Origin: Bacteroidia bacterium
GTDB lineage: Bacteria; Bacteroidota; Bacteroidia; 2-12-FULL-35-15
Length of the DNA: 64,000 nt
Assembly (NCBI GenBank): GCA_030654175.1
Contig: JAURXZ010000016.1
Span: forward strand, 62,001 to 126,000
Direction: 5' to 3'
Shown here: piece by piece, positions 55,701 to 61,454 of the stretch
Layout of the letters: each line of letters starts with the position of its first letter
How positions within the stretch are numbered: position 1 is the first letter of the stretch
The notes under the pieces: generated by a model
What the model saw: only the letters and a program-made list of their open reading frames with translations
The model's database searches: none
What the model was told of the DNA's origin: nothing
Made by a program: the position numbers and the translations under genes

Positions 55701-56328
55701 TGTATCAGTTACCGTTACTACTGATTCGGGATGTGTTTCTATAATCACCACCAACCAGTTTATTGATGTTTACCCGTCTCCCACTGCAGGTTTTACTTCT
55801 TTGCCTTTACAGCCAACTACAATTGAACCATTGGTGACCTTTACGGATCAATCATTGGGAGCTTCAAATTGGTACTGGGATTTTATTTACAACATAGCTC
55901 CTGTGGGTTTATATACAGATACATTACAAAACCCGTCATTCTCATATCCTGATGTGGGTTCGTATATTGTGCAACAGGTGGTTCATAATAATTTTGGGTG
56001 CTACGATACGGCCTACAACACCGTTAAAGTTATTCCCGAATATATATTTTTCGCGCCAAATGCGTTTACTCCATCAGATCCTGATGGAATAAATGATCTT
56101 TTTTTGCCAAAAGGTGTTGGTATTGATCCTGATAATTTTAAAATGATGATCTTCGACCGTTGGGGTAATCTTATCTATGATACTACAGATCTGGCAAAAG
56201 GCTGGAATGGCAGAGCCAATGGCGGAAAAGATGTTGCTCAGATTGATGTGTATGTCTGGAAGATACTAACAAAAGACTACAAGGGAGGGCATCACTCTTA
56301 TGTTGGTACTGTTTCGATTGTAAAGTAA
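46729..56328 (+). CDS. giant SprB-repeat surface protein with gliding-associated (type IX secretion, B-type) C-terminal domain
   Basis: 3199 aa. Signal peptide ~1-22 (LISLILLVNFNLFAQ). A jelly-roll/pre-peptidase-like domain spans ~25-175. A second cysteine-containing domain spans ~180-350 (WFHGIQISMGAGW, KSWTFCWNLTVDPGC). Ig/PKD-like modules span ~350-680. An array of ten ~78-aa repeats of one type (~684-1460) carries (T/S)CG.SNG....GAVTGG, Y.YS(F/V)NGS, TY(T/S)VIVKDANGCTF. An array of about 17 SprB-type repeats follows (~1461-2768: CNG.NNG...V.A.GG, PYTYLWSPGG, TVTDANGC), then Ig-like and two PKD modules (WNFGDGT ~2960). The C-terminal gliding-associated domain (~3103-3199) has FAPNAFTPSDPDGINDLF and IFDRWGNLIYDT. 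Such proteins are exported by the type IX system and act as surface adhesins. It is visibly richer in G+C than its neighbours. No PorP/SprF partner gene lies beside it. Confidence 0.93.
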   Translation: MKKLLFTLISLILLVNFNLFAQPANNNCNTAQSLGSLPTTGSCSGGLQNGAPVTVSGTTIGATATNPAISILNCQSGSADQAAPALDVWYSFVATGTTVNVTITPGTPALATPNIGLWTGSCSNLQAWGCGIGNTSGNLSASFTQIVIGQTYYIQVSGNNSTGSGNFNLSVDNDIDCNNCNTIASITASPTPILGAYLPGQVVTFCYTVSDWSQQNTNWFHGIQISMGAGWTGTISGTVPAATCQSITGYDGAWIYSNTGLGTTFGPGFYFETVSGATDASNNFGDNCSGAGKSWTFCWNLTVDPGCAVGSDLSVTVNTSGDGESGSWYSTGCTGDPALVLPAQGACCQPTMTSSPTCIGQSTGTATATPVGAGTFTYSWAPGGQLTQTATGLAAGTYTVTLTNTATLCAITNTVIVSTTPLPVSNAGADISLCSGISGSLGAAAILGNTYLWTPGTGLSSTTSANPTVTLTNTGSTTITSTYTITTTNTATGCVSTDQVIVSVKPSPVLIIPANISQCAGTIVAATVLSSTPLGASYTWTNSNTAIGLAASGTGNVPSFTSANTTTSPITATITITPTLNGCTGPPATYTITIQPSAISTFTQSPNQCLAGNSFSFTNTGSSASGYTFSWNFGGGGANPATSISNNQAGVTYSSPGTYSITHIVTSAGGCSSTSTSTVTIYSTPTAIVTIPVSASCGLNDGSVTLGAVTGGTAGYTYSFNGSGFTSSTNYTALAPGTYTVIVKDANGCTFTTTVTITTTPGPTALAVTTVNSTCGASNGAINIGAVTGGVGPYTYSVNGSAFTTTTSYTGFAAGTYTVIVKETQGCPFSVTATIINTPGPTALATSTINSTCGNSNGTVNIGAVTGGTATYVYSFNGSAFSATVSYTGLAPGTYSTIVKDANGCTYTTSSTIANTPGPTALAVSNVNATCGNSNGIINIGAVTGGIGPYTYSVNAGAYSASTSYPGYAAGTYTVIVKDANGCTFSNTATVVDVPGPTAIVITTNNSNCGASNGDIDLGSVTGGTPTYTYSVNGSSFDGTTNYNGFSEGTYTVIVKDANGCTFTTSAFVSSNSGPTALAVSSTNSTCGSSNATVTIGTVTGGTGPYTYSFDGSGYTATLNYPGLPAGTYNVIVKDFNGCTFATSVIVTNFPVPTALAVTTINSTCGAANGIINIGTVTGGAGPFTYSVDASAFSSVLVYSGFSAGTYNVIVKDFNGCTFNTTATVVDTPGPTAIATTLTNTTCGNSIGSVVLGAVTGGTSLFTYSFDASPFTSTTVYASLAAGSYSIIVKDNNGCTFTTSATLTDTPGPTALATSITNTTCGSSNGTITIGATTGGTPSYTYSFNGGGFTSTSSFTGLAATTYSVIVKDANGCTFTVNPVIINTPGPTALATSTTDASCGASNGSVTMGATTGGTAPYTYSVNGSTFTSSTLYNGLAANTYPVIVQDAFGCSFSTSVTINDLSGLTASLTAQTNVSCKDGNNGSVTITAGGSTGPYSYSIDGGVFGPSGTFSGLTQGVYAVMAKDGNGCTVSITITITQPSELTGVITLQTDVNCFGGDNGAVAVTASGGTIDYTYSIDGGVFGSNPSFTNLLAGSHAVVIKDANGCTVNVSVTITQPTALLLSSSSTSATCTASNGSATIVASGATPIYTYLWTPGGQTTSTSNNITAGTYSVLVTDANGCAQTAPVVVGVNSGGTASISASNNVTCTGANNGNATVSMSTGATPPYTYSWIPSGQATVTAIGLAPGLQTVTVTDGNGCIATTGIVITEPIIISALFTNVHLTCNGLNNGLSTVYAIGGTAPYTYLWSPTSQTTQTAGGLTAGTYTCTITDANGCTKMETTSITQPVAIVLTETHADANCNLSNGSATVSATGGVGSYTFSWSTVPVQTSATVTGLASNTYVATVTDLNGCSQNIPVTVNNLAGPIATVFSTTNVACKNQHNGNVTVTVSGGTNPYTYLWSDGQTFPTATNLAAGTFTLTATDVNGCVATISAIITEPLALTTTITSANPVCFGASNGTIASTVSGGTGGYSYLWSPGGATTSTISGLAAGAYILQVTDANGCIAVTNVTLNNPPLIAANTTTTNVTCSGLCNGTATVSLSSGTGPITYLWNDVNAQATPTATSLCAGTYTVTAIDANGCSATATASITSPAALTVNISSSGNVSCYGACDGFALAAVTGGSAPFSFLWNPGGTSGASVNNLCANTYTATVTDGNGCTATVNVVITQPNPFTATINNTNVSCFNACDAQATAVYSGGTGPYTFMWTPSLQTNAIATGLCAGIQNLEITDSHGCAATNSVVITEPTLLAVSTSTNADCGTANGAACAQVIGGFPPFVYLWNDPAIQTTSCASALNAGVYTISITDAHGCSITKIANVNDNDAPVVTIPTSTDITCNGANNGSAQGSILGGILPYTINWAPGGMNTTFINNLAGGIYSLIVTDSVGCTGSASVTINEPAPLNTGIISFINASCNLSCDGSATVLANGGNAPYTYLWNDVGTQTSSTATGLCAQNYSVTTTDAKACTSISIAEILQPAPISISLVSLTNVICNGGNNGQITISATGGTQGYTFSWVPSVGSSSMITNLFAGTYQVTVTDLNGCSKTVSFNILEPAPLVLTANSNPSTCSNPNGSAGVSVTGGIAPYNYLWTPTGSTTAIITNVIAGTYNVTVTGFNGCIATGSSTILDLSGPSINSISYTQPICNGTSTGTATVVASGGQPLYTYSWTGPGAQTSQTASALPAGPFTIIVKDQNNCTATGYILIPQPTPVQVITSPTDTICIGQLGQIYGAGSGGTPLYSPNGPPTYTYSWLPASFDTTGGPFPVTPTITSTYTVIATDSNGCASPPTITTVFVNPQIAVTATDVSLCNGDSVSINATATGGNGGPYTYSWNNGSSTQSQTVYPTAGTSVNYIVTANDIGCSIEVTDTATVIINPLAVSFMTVPDTAGCDDFTAQFTGISNIGTTYTWNFGDGTSVQTGNPLSHTYVTPGIYDVSVTVTTDSGCVSIITTNQFIDVYPSPTAGFTSLPLQPTTIEPLVTFTDQSLGASNWYWDFIYNIAPVGLYTDTLQNPSFSYPDVGSYIVQQVVHNNFGCYDTAYNTVKVIPEYIFFAPNAFTPSDPDGINDLFLPKGVGIDPDNFKMMIFDRWGNLIYDTTDLAKGWNGRANGGKDVAQIDVYVWKILTKDYKGGHHSYVGTVSIVK

Positions 56329-56372
56329 TCATTAATAACCCAAAGCCCTACATGCCCTTTCCTAGGGGCAAT
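56329..56372. other. 3' flank of the giant gene
   Basis: A short C-rich stretch (CATGCCCTTTCCTAGGGGCA) containing CCCT/AGGG pairing that could act as a weak transcript end. No T-run. Confidence 0.3.
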
Positions 56373-56475
56373 ACCAATAACCATAAAAGCCTGTGACTTT
56401 GGTAAGCAAGCATTTTGTTTTGTTACACATTTACTTTTTACAGATGAGATGCTTGAGAAAGCAGAGAAATTTTAA
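56373..56475 (+). pseudogene. remnant of the 3' end of ltaE (threonine aldolase)
   Basis: From 56389 the frame reads ACDFGKQAFCFVTHL then [13 protein letters not shown] and a TAA at 56473-56475. The intact gene ends [19 protein letters not shown] then [13 protein letters not shown]. Over 75 aligned bases I count about 62 identities (83%) and 19 of 25 identical residues. Weaker similarity extends some bases upstream. Nothing of the first ~300 codons is present. It cannot make an enzyme and is a decayed duplicate, separated from ltaE by the small secreted protein gene and the giant gene. Confidence 0.85.
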
Positions 56476-56725
56476 AATAAATTCAAGTTTATTCTTAAGA
56501 AAATAATTCCGGTATTAGTAATTTAAAAATTCATTAATAAGGATATAAACATTTTCATTTTGTAGATAAATTTCCACGATTTAACGGGTTCATATCCTCT
56601 CATTTCCATTGCATAGTTATAAAACCGGTTGGCACATTTTTGTAATTCATAATCATTACAAAAGGTAATCCGCTTCCCTTTTGTAATGAAATATTATGAA
56701 GAGGAAAATATAAAATCAAAAAAAA
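56476..56725. other. upstream region of the ester cyclase-like gene
   Basis: 250 bp, AT-rich. Apart from the three-arm inverted repeat at 56637-56687, I see no gene, no exact TAnnTTTG box and no terminator. Confidence 0.5.
56637..56687 (+). promoter_or_regulatory. three-arm inverted repeat (possible switch or operator)
   Basis: TTTTTGTAAT (56637-56646), ATTACAAAAGG (56655-56665) and CCTTTTGTAAT (56677-56687). The middle arm can pair with the left arm (9-10 bp, 8-nt loop) or the right arm (11 bp, 11-nt loop), but not both. It lies 38 bp before the ester cyclase-like gene. Confidence 0.55.
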
Positions 56726-57205
56726 ATGACAACAGAAACATTAACCAATAACAAAAAAAGTACTACATCAGAAACATTAGAAAGCAACAAAAAAATTGTA
56801 CGCCAAACATTTGAAGTGTTCGAAAAAAATGACATGAAAATTCTTGATACGCTATACGATCAGGGTAACGTAAAACTGCACTTTCCCGGAACAACGGGGC
56901 TGATGAGTTATGATGACTATAAAAAGATGAACACTGATTATATTAAGGCCTTTCCGGATTCGAAAGTAAACGTTGATCTTCAAATTGCAGAAGGTGAATA
57001 TGTTTGTACATATGTTACTTTTAGCGGAACTCACAAAGGAGAATTCCAGGGGTTCCCGGCAAGTAATAAAAAAGTTAAATTAACAACTACAACAATTGAT
57101 AGAATTGTAAATGGTAAAATTGTAGAAGAATGGACCGAGTTCGATCAAATGAGTTTGTTGCAGCAAATTGGAGCTGTTCCGGAAATGAACACTGCCAAAC
57201 GTTAA
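56726..57205 (+). CDS. SnoaL-like / ester cyclase family protein
   Basis: 159 aa. A single NTF2-like alpha+beta barrel: RQTFEVFEKNDMKILDTLYD, LHFPGTTGLMSYDDYKKMNT, KAFPDSKVNVDLQIAEGEYV, THKGEFQGFPASNKKV and GKIVEEWTEFDQMSLLQQIG. The last block is characteristic of SnoaL-like 'ester cyclase' proteins. True members catalyse polyketide ring closure, but most homologues in genomes like this have unknown small-molecule roles. The N-terminal 24 residues are Thr/Lys/Asn-rich and probably disordered. The gene is monocistronic, with a terminator after it. Confidence 0.85.
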   Translation: MTTETLTNNKKSTTSETLESNKKIVRQTFEVFEKNDMKILDTLYDQGNVKLHFPGTTGLMSYDDYKKMNTDYIKAFPDSKVNVDLQIAEGEYVCTYVTFSGTHKGEFQGFPASNKKVKLTTTTIDRIVNGKIVEEWTEFDQMSLLQQIGAVPEMNTAKR

Positions 57206-57227
57206 TTTCATTAAAAATATATAAATA

Positions 57228-57260
57228 AAAAGGGTGCAAAAAATTGCACCCTTTTATATT
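57228..57260. terminator. bidirectional terminator
   Basis: AAAAGGGTGCAA (57228-57239) / TTGCACCCTTTT (57244-57255) with a 4-nt loop, A-rich before and T-rich after. Between the convergent ester cyclase-like gene and asnB. Confidence 0.9.
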
Positions 57261-57339
57261 TATTATTGGTTATCAAACATTCCTTATCAGGAAAATCATC
57301 ACCCTAAATTTAGAATTCATTAAATAGTGAAACTCCAAA

Positions 57340-59007
57340 CTATTTATATCCTTCCACATGAACGCTTTTAACAGAGCGCCCCGATGGGTCTATCATGTTT
57401 TTAAAAGAAGCATCCCATGCAAGCGCTTCAGGAGTACTGCATGCAACGGAAGGAACCGAAGGCACACACGATGCTGCTGAATCAGATGGGAAATGTTCTG
57501 AGAAAATTGAACGATAATAATATTCTTCTTTCGACATTGGAGGATTGATCGGGAATCTGAATTTAGCATTCAATTGCTGCTCATCAGTTACCTTTGTTGC
57601 AACCAGAGCTTTTAAGGAATCGATCCAATTGTATCCTACACCATCTGAAAATTGTTCTTTTTGTCTCCATGCAACACTGGCAGGTAAATAGCTTTCAAAG
57701 GCTTTACGTAAAACCCATTTTTCCATTTTACCATCTTTCGCCATTTTATCCTCAGGGTTTAAACGCATGGCAATATCCATAAATTCTTTATCAAGAAAAG
57801 GAACTCTGCCTTCAACCCCCCATGCAGCAAGCGCTTTATTGGCTCTTAAACAATCATACAAATGCAATTTGCTTAATTTTCTTACTGTTTCTTCATGAAA
57901 GGCTTTTGCATTTGGTGCTTTGTGAAAATATAAATAACCTCCGAAAAGCTCATCAGCACCTTCACCGGAAAGAACCATTTTTATACCCATCGATTTTATT
58001 ACCCTTGCCAACAAGTACATAGGTGTAGAAGCACGAATAGTGGTTACATCATACGTTTCCAAATGATAGATAACATCAGCGATTGCATCCAAACCTTCCT
58101 GAACTGTAAAATGAACTTCGTGATGAATGGTTCCAATATGCTCTGCTACTTTTTTAGCAGCGATCAGGTCAGGGGAACCGATCAATCCAACAGCGAATGA
58201 GTGCAATTGGGGCCACCATGCATCCTGTGTATCACCGGATTCAATACGTTTGTTTGCATATTTTTTTGCGATCGCAGAAACGATAGAAGAATCTAAACCA
58301 CCCGAAAGCAGGACACCATAGGGTACATCCGACATTAATTGTCTGTGAACAGATGCTTCTAACTCAGTACGTATCAGATCAATATTTGTTTGATTGTTTT
58401 TTACCGCGTCAAATTCAACCCAGTCGCGTTCATACCATTTTGTCATTACACCTTCTTTACTATCCCAGTAATGACCGGGAAGGAAAAGTTCAATTTTATT
58501 ACAATAACCTTCGAGTGCTTTTAATTCTGATGCAACATAAAAATTGCCGAATTTATCCCAACCGATATACAATGGTATAACTCCAATATGATCGCGTGCG
58601 ATCAGGTATGAATCGTTTTCAACGTCATACAACGCAAAACCAAATATTCCATTTAAGTCTTCTATAAACTTCGGTCCTTTTTTGCGATACAAAGCCAAAA
58701 TAACTTCACAATCGGATTTAGTTTGAAATTCATACTCACCCTCCAGTTGCTTCCTTAATTCCTGGTGATTGTATATTTCACCGTTAACGGCCAAAACCAA
58801 CTTTTTATCTTTACTGAATAAGGGTTGCCCTCCTGACTGAGGATCAACGATGGCAAGTCGTTCGTGCGCTAATATTGCTTTTTCTCCGCAATAGATCCCT
58901 GACCAATCCGGTCCGCGATGACGGATTTTTTTTGACATTTCAAGAACCTGAGTTCTCAACTCTTTAGAATCTACTTTCAGATCAAATACTCCTACAATTC
59001 CACACAT
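57340..59007 (-). CDS. asnB: asparagine synthetase B (glutamine-hydrolysing)
   Basis: 555 aa from the ATG at 59007, chosen because MCGIVGVFD places the glutaminase nucleophile at Cys2. An upstream ATG at 59067 would bury it. The N-terminal class II glutamine amidotransferase domain shows RHRGPDWSG and LAVNGEIYNHQELR. The C-terminal synthetase domain has the ATP PP-loop LLSGGLDSSIVSAIA and LSGEGADELFGGY. It makes asparagine from aspartate, glutamine and ATP. It is divergent from an Lrp/AsnC-type regulator gene, a classical arrangement. Confidence 0.96.
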   Translation of the reverse strand: MCGIVGVFDLKVDSKELRTQVLEMSKKIRHRGPDWSGIYCGEKAILAHERLAIVDPQSGGQPLFSKDKKLVLAVNGEIYNHQELRKQLEGEYEFQTKSDCEVILALYRKKGPKFIEDLNGIFGFALYDVENDSYLIARDHIGVIPLYIGWDKFGNFYVASELKALEGYCNKIELFLPGHYWDSKEGVMTKWYERDWVEFDAVKNNQTNIDLIRTELEASVHRQLMSDVPYGVLLSGGLDSSIVSAIAKKYANKRIESGDTQDAWWPQLHSFAVGLIGSPDLIAAKKVAEHIGTIHHEVHFTVQEGLDAIADVIYHLETYDVTTIRASTPMYLLARVIKSMGIKMVLSGEGADELFGGYLYFHKAPNAKAFHEETVRKLSKLHLYDCLRANKALAAWGVEGRVPFLDKEFMDIAMRLNPEDKMAKDGKMEKWVLRKAFESYLPASVAWRQKEQFSDGVGYNWIDSLKALVATKVTDEQQLNAKFRFPINPPMSKEEYYYRSIFSEHFPSDSAASCVPSVPSVACSTPEALAWDASFKNMIDPSGRSVKSVHVEGYK

Positions 59008-59045
59008 AGTATTGCTTTTTAATTTATGGTTCGATTTATCGGTTG

Positions 59046-59078
59046 CAAAGTTAGATAATAAACTCAATAAGTATCAAA
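59046..59078 (-). promoter_or_regulatory. asnB promoter
   Basis: Read on the minus strand: TTTG (59078-59075), 21 bp, TAACTTTG (59053-59046), an exact match to the Bacteroidota consensus. The start site would lie about 30 bp before the asnB ATG at 59007, which also supports that start codon. Confidence 0.8.
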
Positions 59079-59097
59079 AAAGTAATAAAATGAAAGT

Positions 59098-59141
59098 ATT
59101 ATTATTAATTCGATAAAATAATAATCAATTTATTATATTTG
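59098..59141 (+). promoter_or_regulatory. Lrp/AsnC-type operator candidate and regulator promoter
   Basis: ATTATTATT (59098-59106) and AATAATAAT (59117-59125) form a 9-bp inverted repeat, followed by TATATTTG (59134-59141), an exact -7 box 21 bp before the regulator ATG. Placement upstream of the -7 box suits autoregulation, and the same site is close to the asnB promoter. Confidence 0.55.
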
Positions 59142-59162
59142 TCATAAATTAAACCGCAATAA

Positions 59163-59645
59163 ATGGCTCAAAATTTTCAAATTGATAAATTAGACAGGCA
59201 GATCCTTTCCATACTTATTAAAGATTCTACTGTTCCTTATACTGAAATTGCCAAAGACCTCCTTATATCAGCAGGTACCGTGCATGTGAGGATGAAAAAA
59301 CTCACGGAACTTGGTGTGGTGGTTGGTTCTCATCTTGAGATCAATCCACTCAAAGCCGGTTATGACATTTGTGCTTTCCTGGGGATATTTCTTGAAAAAG
59401 GTTCTGAATACCATGATTGTGTTTCACGCATGAAAAAAATCCCGGAGATAGTTGAATTGCATTATACAACGGGCGTTTACAGCATGTTTGCCAAAATAAT
59501 TTGTAGGGACACCCAACACCTGCGTGAGGTATTAAATGAACATATTCAGCCTATTAAAGGTGTTCAACGGACAGAAACATTTATTTCGTTAGAAGAAAGT
59601 ATTAAACGGCAGGTGGAAATAAGAGAGAAAAAATCGCGTGTATAA
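59163..59645 (+). CDS. Lrp/AsnC family transcriptional regulator
   Basis: 160 aa. N-terminal helix-turn-helix (KLDRQILSILIKDSTVPYTE, IAKDLLISAGTVHVRMKKL) and C-terminal ligand-binding RAM domain (AGYDICAFLGIFLEKGSEYH, HYTTGVYSMFAKIICRDTQH). The divergent position to asnB, 155 bp apart, suggests it senses asparagine or another amino acid and controls asnB and itself. AsnC proper regulates asnA in enterobacteria. The ligand here is inferred, not shown. Confidence 0.93.
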   Translation: MAQNFQIDKLDRQILSILIKDSTVPYTEIAKDLLISAGTVHVRMKKLTELGVVVGSHLEINPLKAGYDICAFLGIFLEKGSEYHDCVSRMKKIPEIVELHYTTGVYSMFAKIICRDTQHLREVLNEHIQPIKGVQRTETFISLEESIKRQVEIREKKSRV

Positions 59646-59670
59646 ATTAAGAAGCCATGGATGTTTTAAG

Positions 59671-59745
59671 GTTTTGCCGAAAAGGCGCTAAGACGCTCAG
59701 AAAAAAAACTTAAAACTTTGCGCCTTTGCGTCTTAGCGGTAAAAA
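59671..59745. repeat. intergenic hairpin repeat (GCGTCTTAGCG type)
   Basis: CGCTAAGACGC (59686-59696) is perfectly complementary to GCGTCTTAGCG (59728-59738). Outer TTTTGCCG and CGGTAAAA pair nearly perfectly, and AAGGCGC recurs inverted as GCGCCTT. It lies between the convergent regulator and HAD genes. A similar 'CTTTGCGCCTTTGCGTCTTAGCG' string is, as I recall, frequent in environmental bacterial genomes. Confidence 0.75.
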
Positions 59746-59750
59746 TAAAA

Positions 59751-60395
59751 TCATATTAACAACTTTTTTAAAGCACTCACTTCATTCACAATATAAGTAG
59801 GCTTTTCAAATTGTAATTCTTCCAGCGAACCATATCCATAAGTAACAGAAATTGTATCGATCCCAAAATGTTTAGCACCAATGGTATCAAATTTCCTGTC
59901 ACCTATCATTACCAGATTTTCTAAATTTATGTTTGAGTTCTTATCTACAATTTCCTGGATAATATCTTTTTTTTCTGTTCGTGTACCATCTAAGTTACTA
60001 CCAATAATAGTTTTGAAATGATGATGAATATTAAAATGATGTAAAATTTCTTCGGCAAAAACAGTAGGCTTTGAAGTAGCAACAAAAAGTGTCTTATTGC
60101 TTTTGGTCAAATGTTCTAACAGTCCGGGAATACCATTGTACAACAGATTTTCGAATTTACCTTTTACCGAATAATATTCGCGATATACAGCAACGGCTTC
60201 AAAAGCTTTTTCTTCGGTTATAAAAATTTCCTGAAATGATTTATGCAATGGCGGTCCAATAAAATGGAGCAATTCGTGGTCTTCCCTTTTTATTCCATAA
60301 CGATTTAATGCAAATTGTATGGAATTAATAATTCCCTCCTGTGGATCGGTGAGGGTACCATCCAGATCAAAAAGTATATGGGTGTATTGTTTCAT
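59751..60395 (-). CDS. HAD-superfamily phosphatase (phosphoglycolate phosphatase-like)
   Basis: 214 aa. The HAD motifs are ordered: motif I LFDLDGTLTDPQEGI near the N-terminus with a class-1 helical cap after it, motif II VATSKP, motif III Lys in the GTRTEKKDII region, and motif IV MIGDRKFDTIGAK. The closest types are Gph/5'-nucleotidase-like hydrolases. The substrate is uncertain. It has no clear operon partner. Confidence 0.88.
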   Translation of the reverse strand: MKQYTHILFDLDGTLTDPQEGIINSIQFALNRYGIKREDHELLHFIGPPLHKSFQEIFITEEKAFEAVAVYREYYSVKGKFENLLYNGIPGLLEHLTKSNKTLFVATSKPTVFAEEILHHFNIHHHFKTIIGSNLDGTRTEKKDIIQEIVDKNSNINLENLVMIGDRKFDTIGAKHFGIDTISVTYGYGSLEELQFEKPTYIVNEVSALKKLLI

Positions 60396-60623
60396 TGTTT
60401 ATAATTTCAGAAGCAAAGGTTGTAAATTAAAAACAAACCGTTCCTTTTTTTATCAAAAACATTTTTTCATAAAAATAAAATCACATTGACTACAACGCAG
60501 ATTTAACTTATGGCATGTTTTTTTTATACTTTTTTTAGAAAGCAGGTTAATAACATTGTACAATCGATGAAAAAAAATTAATAAAAGAAAGTAATCACCG
60601 GCAAAATACAAATAAGCAAGATC

Positions 60624-61319
60624 ATGATTCGAAATGTAAAAAAAATAATCGGTTACACGCTAGGAACCATAGACGGGAAAATAGGAGAAGTAAAAGACTT
60701 TTATTTTGACGATAAAACCCGGACCATCCGTTATTTAATTGTTGAAACCGGTAGTTTATTTTTTAAACGCAAGGTTCTGATATCTACACAGGCATTAGTA
60801 CCATCTGATTGGAATAAGGAAATACTTCCGGTTAATCTTAACATCCAGCAGGTAGAGAATAGTCCTGAAATAGATATCGAAAAACCTGTTTCACGCCAGC
60901 AGGAAATGGAATTGAATAAACATTATTCCTGGAAAGATTATAGGACCGAGGACTTTAATGTTGGAAGTATTAATAATGATGATCAGCATTTACGAAGCTT
61001 TGAGGAGGTTATAAATTACAAAGTAAAAGCCAATAATGGTGAAGTTGGCAAAATAAACGATTTTTTAATTGACGACACTACATGGGAAATTAATTTTATT
61101 GTTGTTGATGCCCTTCTAACCCCTCCGGCAAAGTTTGTTCCTGTATTATCCAAATTAATAAAAGAAATACAATGGGAGAATGCAACAATACTAATTGATT
61201 CAACGGTAGAAAAAATAAAAAACAGTCCGCAATACTTTACAGATGAACCAATCGATGAGGCTTATGTGGAATCTGTTTACAATTATTATGGAATTCCTTT
61301 ATTACAAAAACAGTATTAG
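60624..61319 (+). CDS. PRC-barrel domain protein (two barrels)
   Basis: 231 aa with two PRC-barrel-like modules: ~8-75 (IIGYTLGTIDGKIGEVKDFY, TRTIRYLIVETG) and ~125-190 (VINYKVKANNGEVGKINDFL, TWEINFIVVDA). No signal peptide or membrane segment. PRC-barrel proteins range from photosynthetic H subunits to RNA-maturation factors. In Bacteroidota such two-barrel proteins are uncharacterised and often associated with stress genes, which I cannot confirm here. It is monocistronic, ahead of a terminator-like hairpin. Confidence 0.85.
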   Translation: MIRNVKKIIGYTLGTIDGKIGEVKDFYFDDKTRTIRYLIVETGSLFFKRKVLISTQALVPSDWNKEILPVNLNIQQVENSPEIDIEKPVSRQQEMELNKHYSWKDYRTEDFNVGSINNDDQHLRSFEEVINYKVKANNGEVGKINDFLIDDTTWEINFIVVDALLTPPAKFVPVLSKLIKEIQWENATILIDSTVEKIKNSPQYFTDEPIDEAYVESVYNYYGIPLLQKQY

Positions 61320-61341
61320 AATTTTCAGATTAAATTTAACA

Positions 61342-61377
61342 TTTGCAATAAAGTTTATCACATTTAATTTACATTTG
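61342..61377 (+). promoter_or_regulatory. candidate proC promoter
   Basis: TACATTTG at 61370-61377 matches TAnnTTTG exactly. TTTG at 61342-61345 lies 24 bp upstream, slightly beyond the usual spacing. It would start transcription near 61384, before the hairpin at 61401-61420. Confidence 0.45.
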
Positions 61378-61400
61378 TGAAATTAGTTAAGATCAAGTAT

Positions 61401-61431
61401 AGCTAACCATAAGGTTAGCTCTGCTTTTTTT
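61401..61431 (+). terminator. terminator hairpin between the PRC-barrel gene and proC
   Basis: AGCTAACC (61401-61408) / GGTTAGCT (61413-61420), 4-nt loop, then CTGCTTTTTTT. It is 82 bp after the PRC-barrel stop and 35 bp before the proC ATG. It may end the upstream gene or attenuate a proC leader transcript. Confidence 0.8.
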
Positions 61432-61454
61432 AAGAATTTCCAAATATATTAAAT

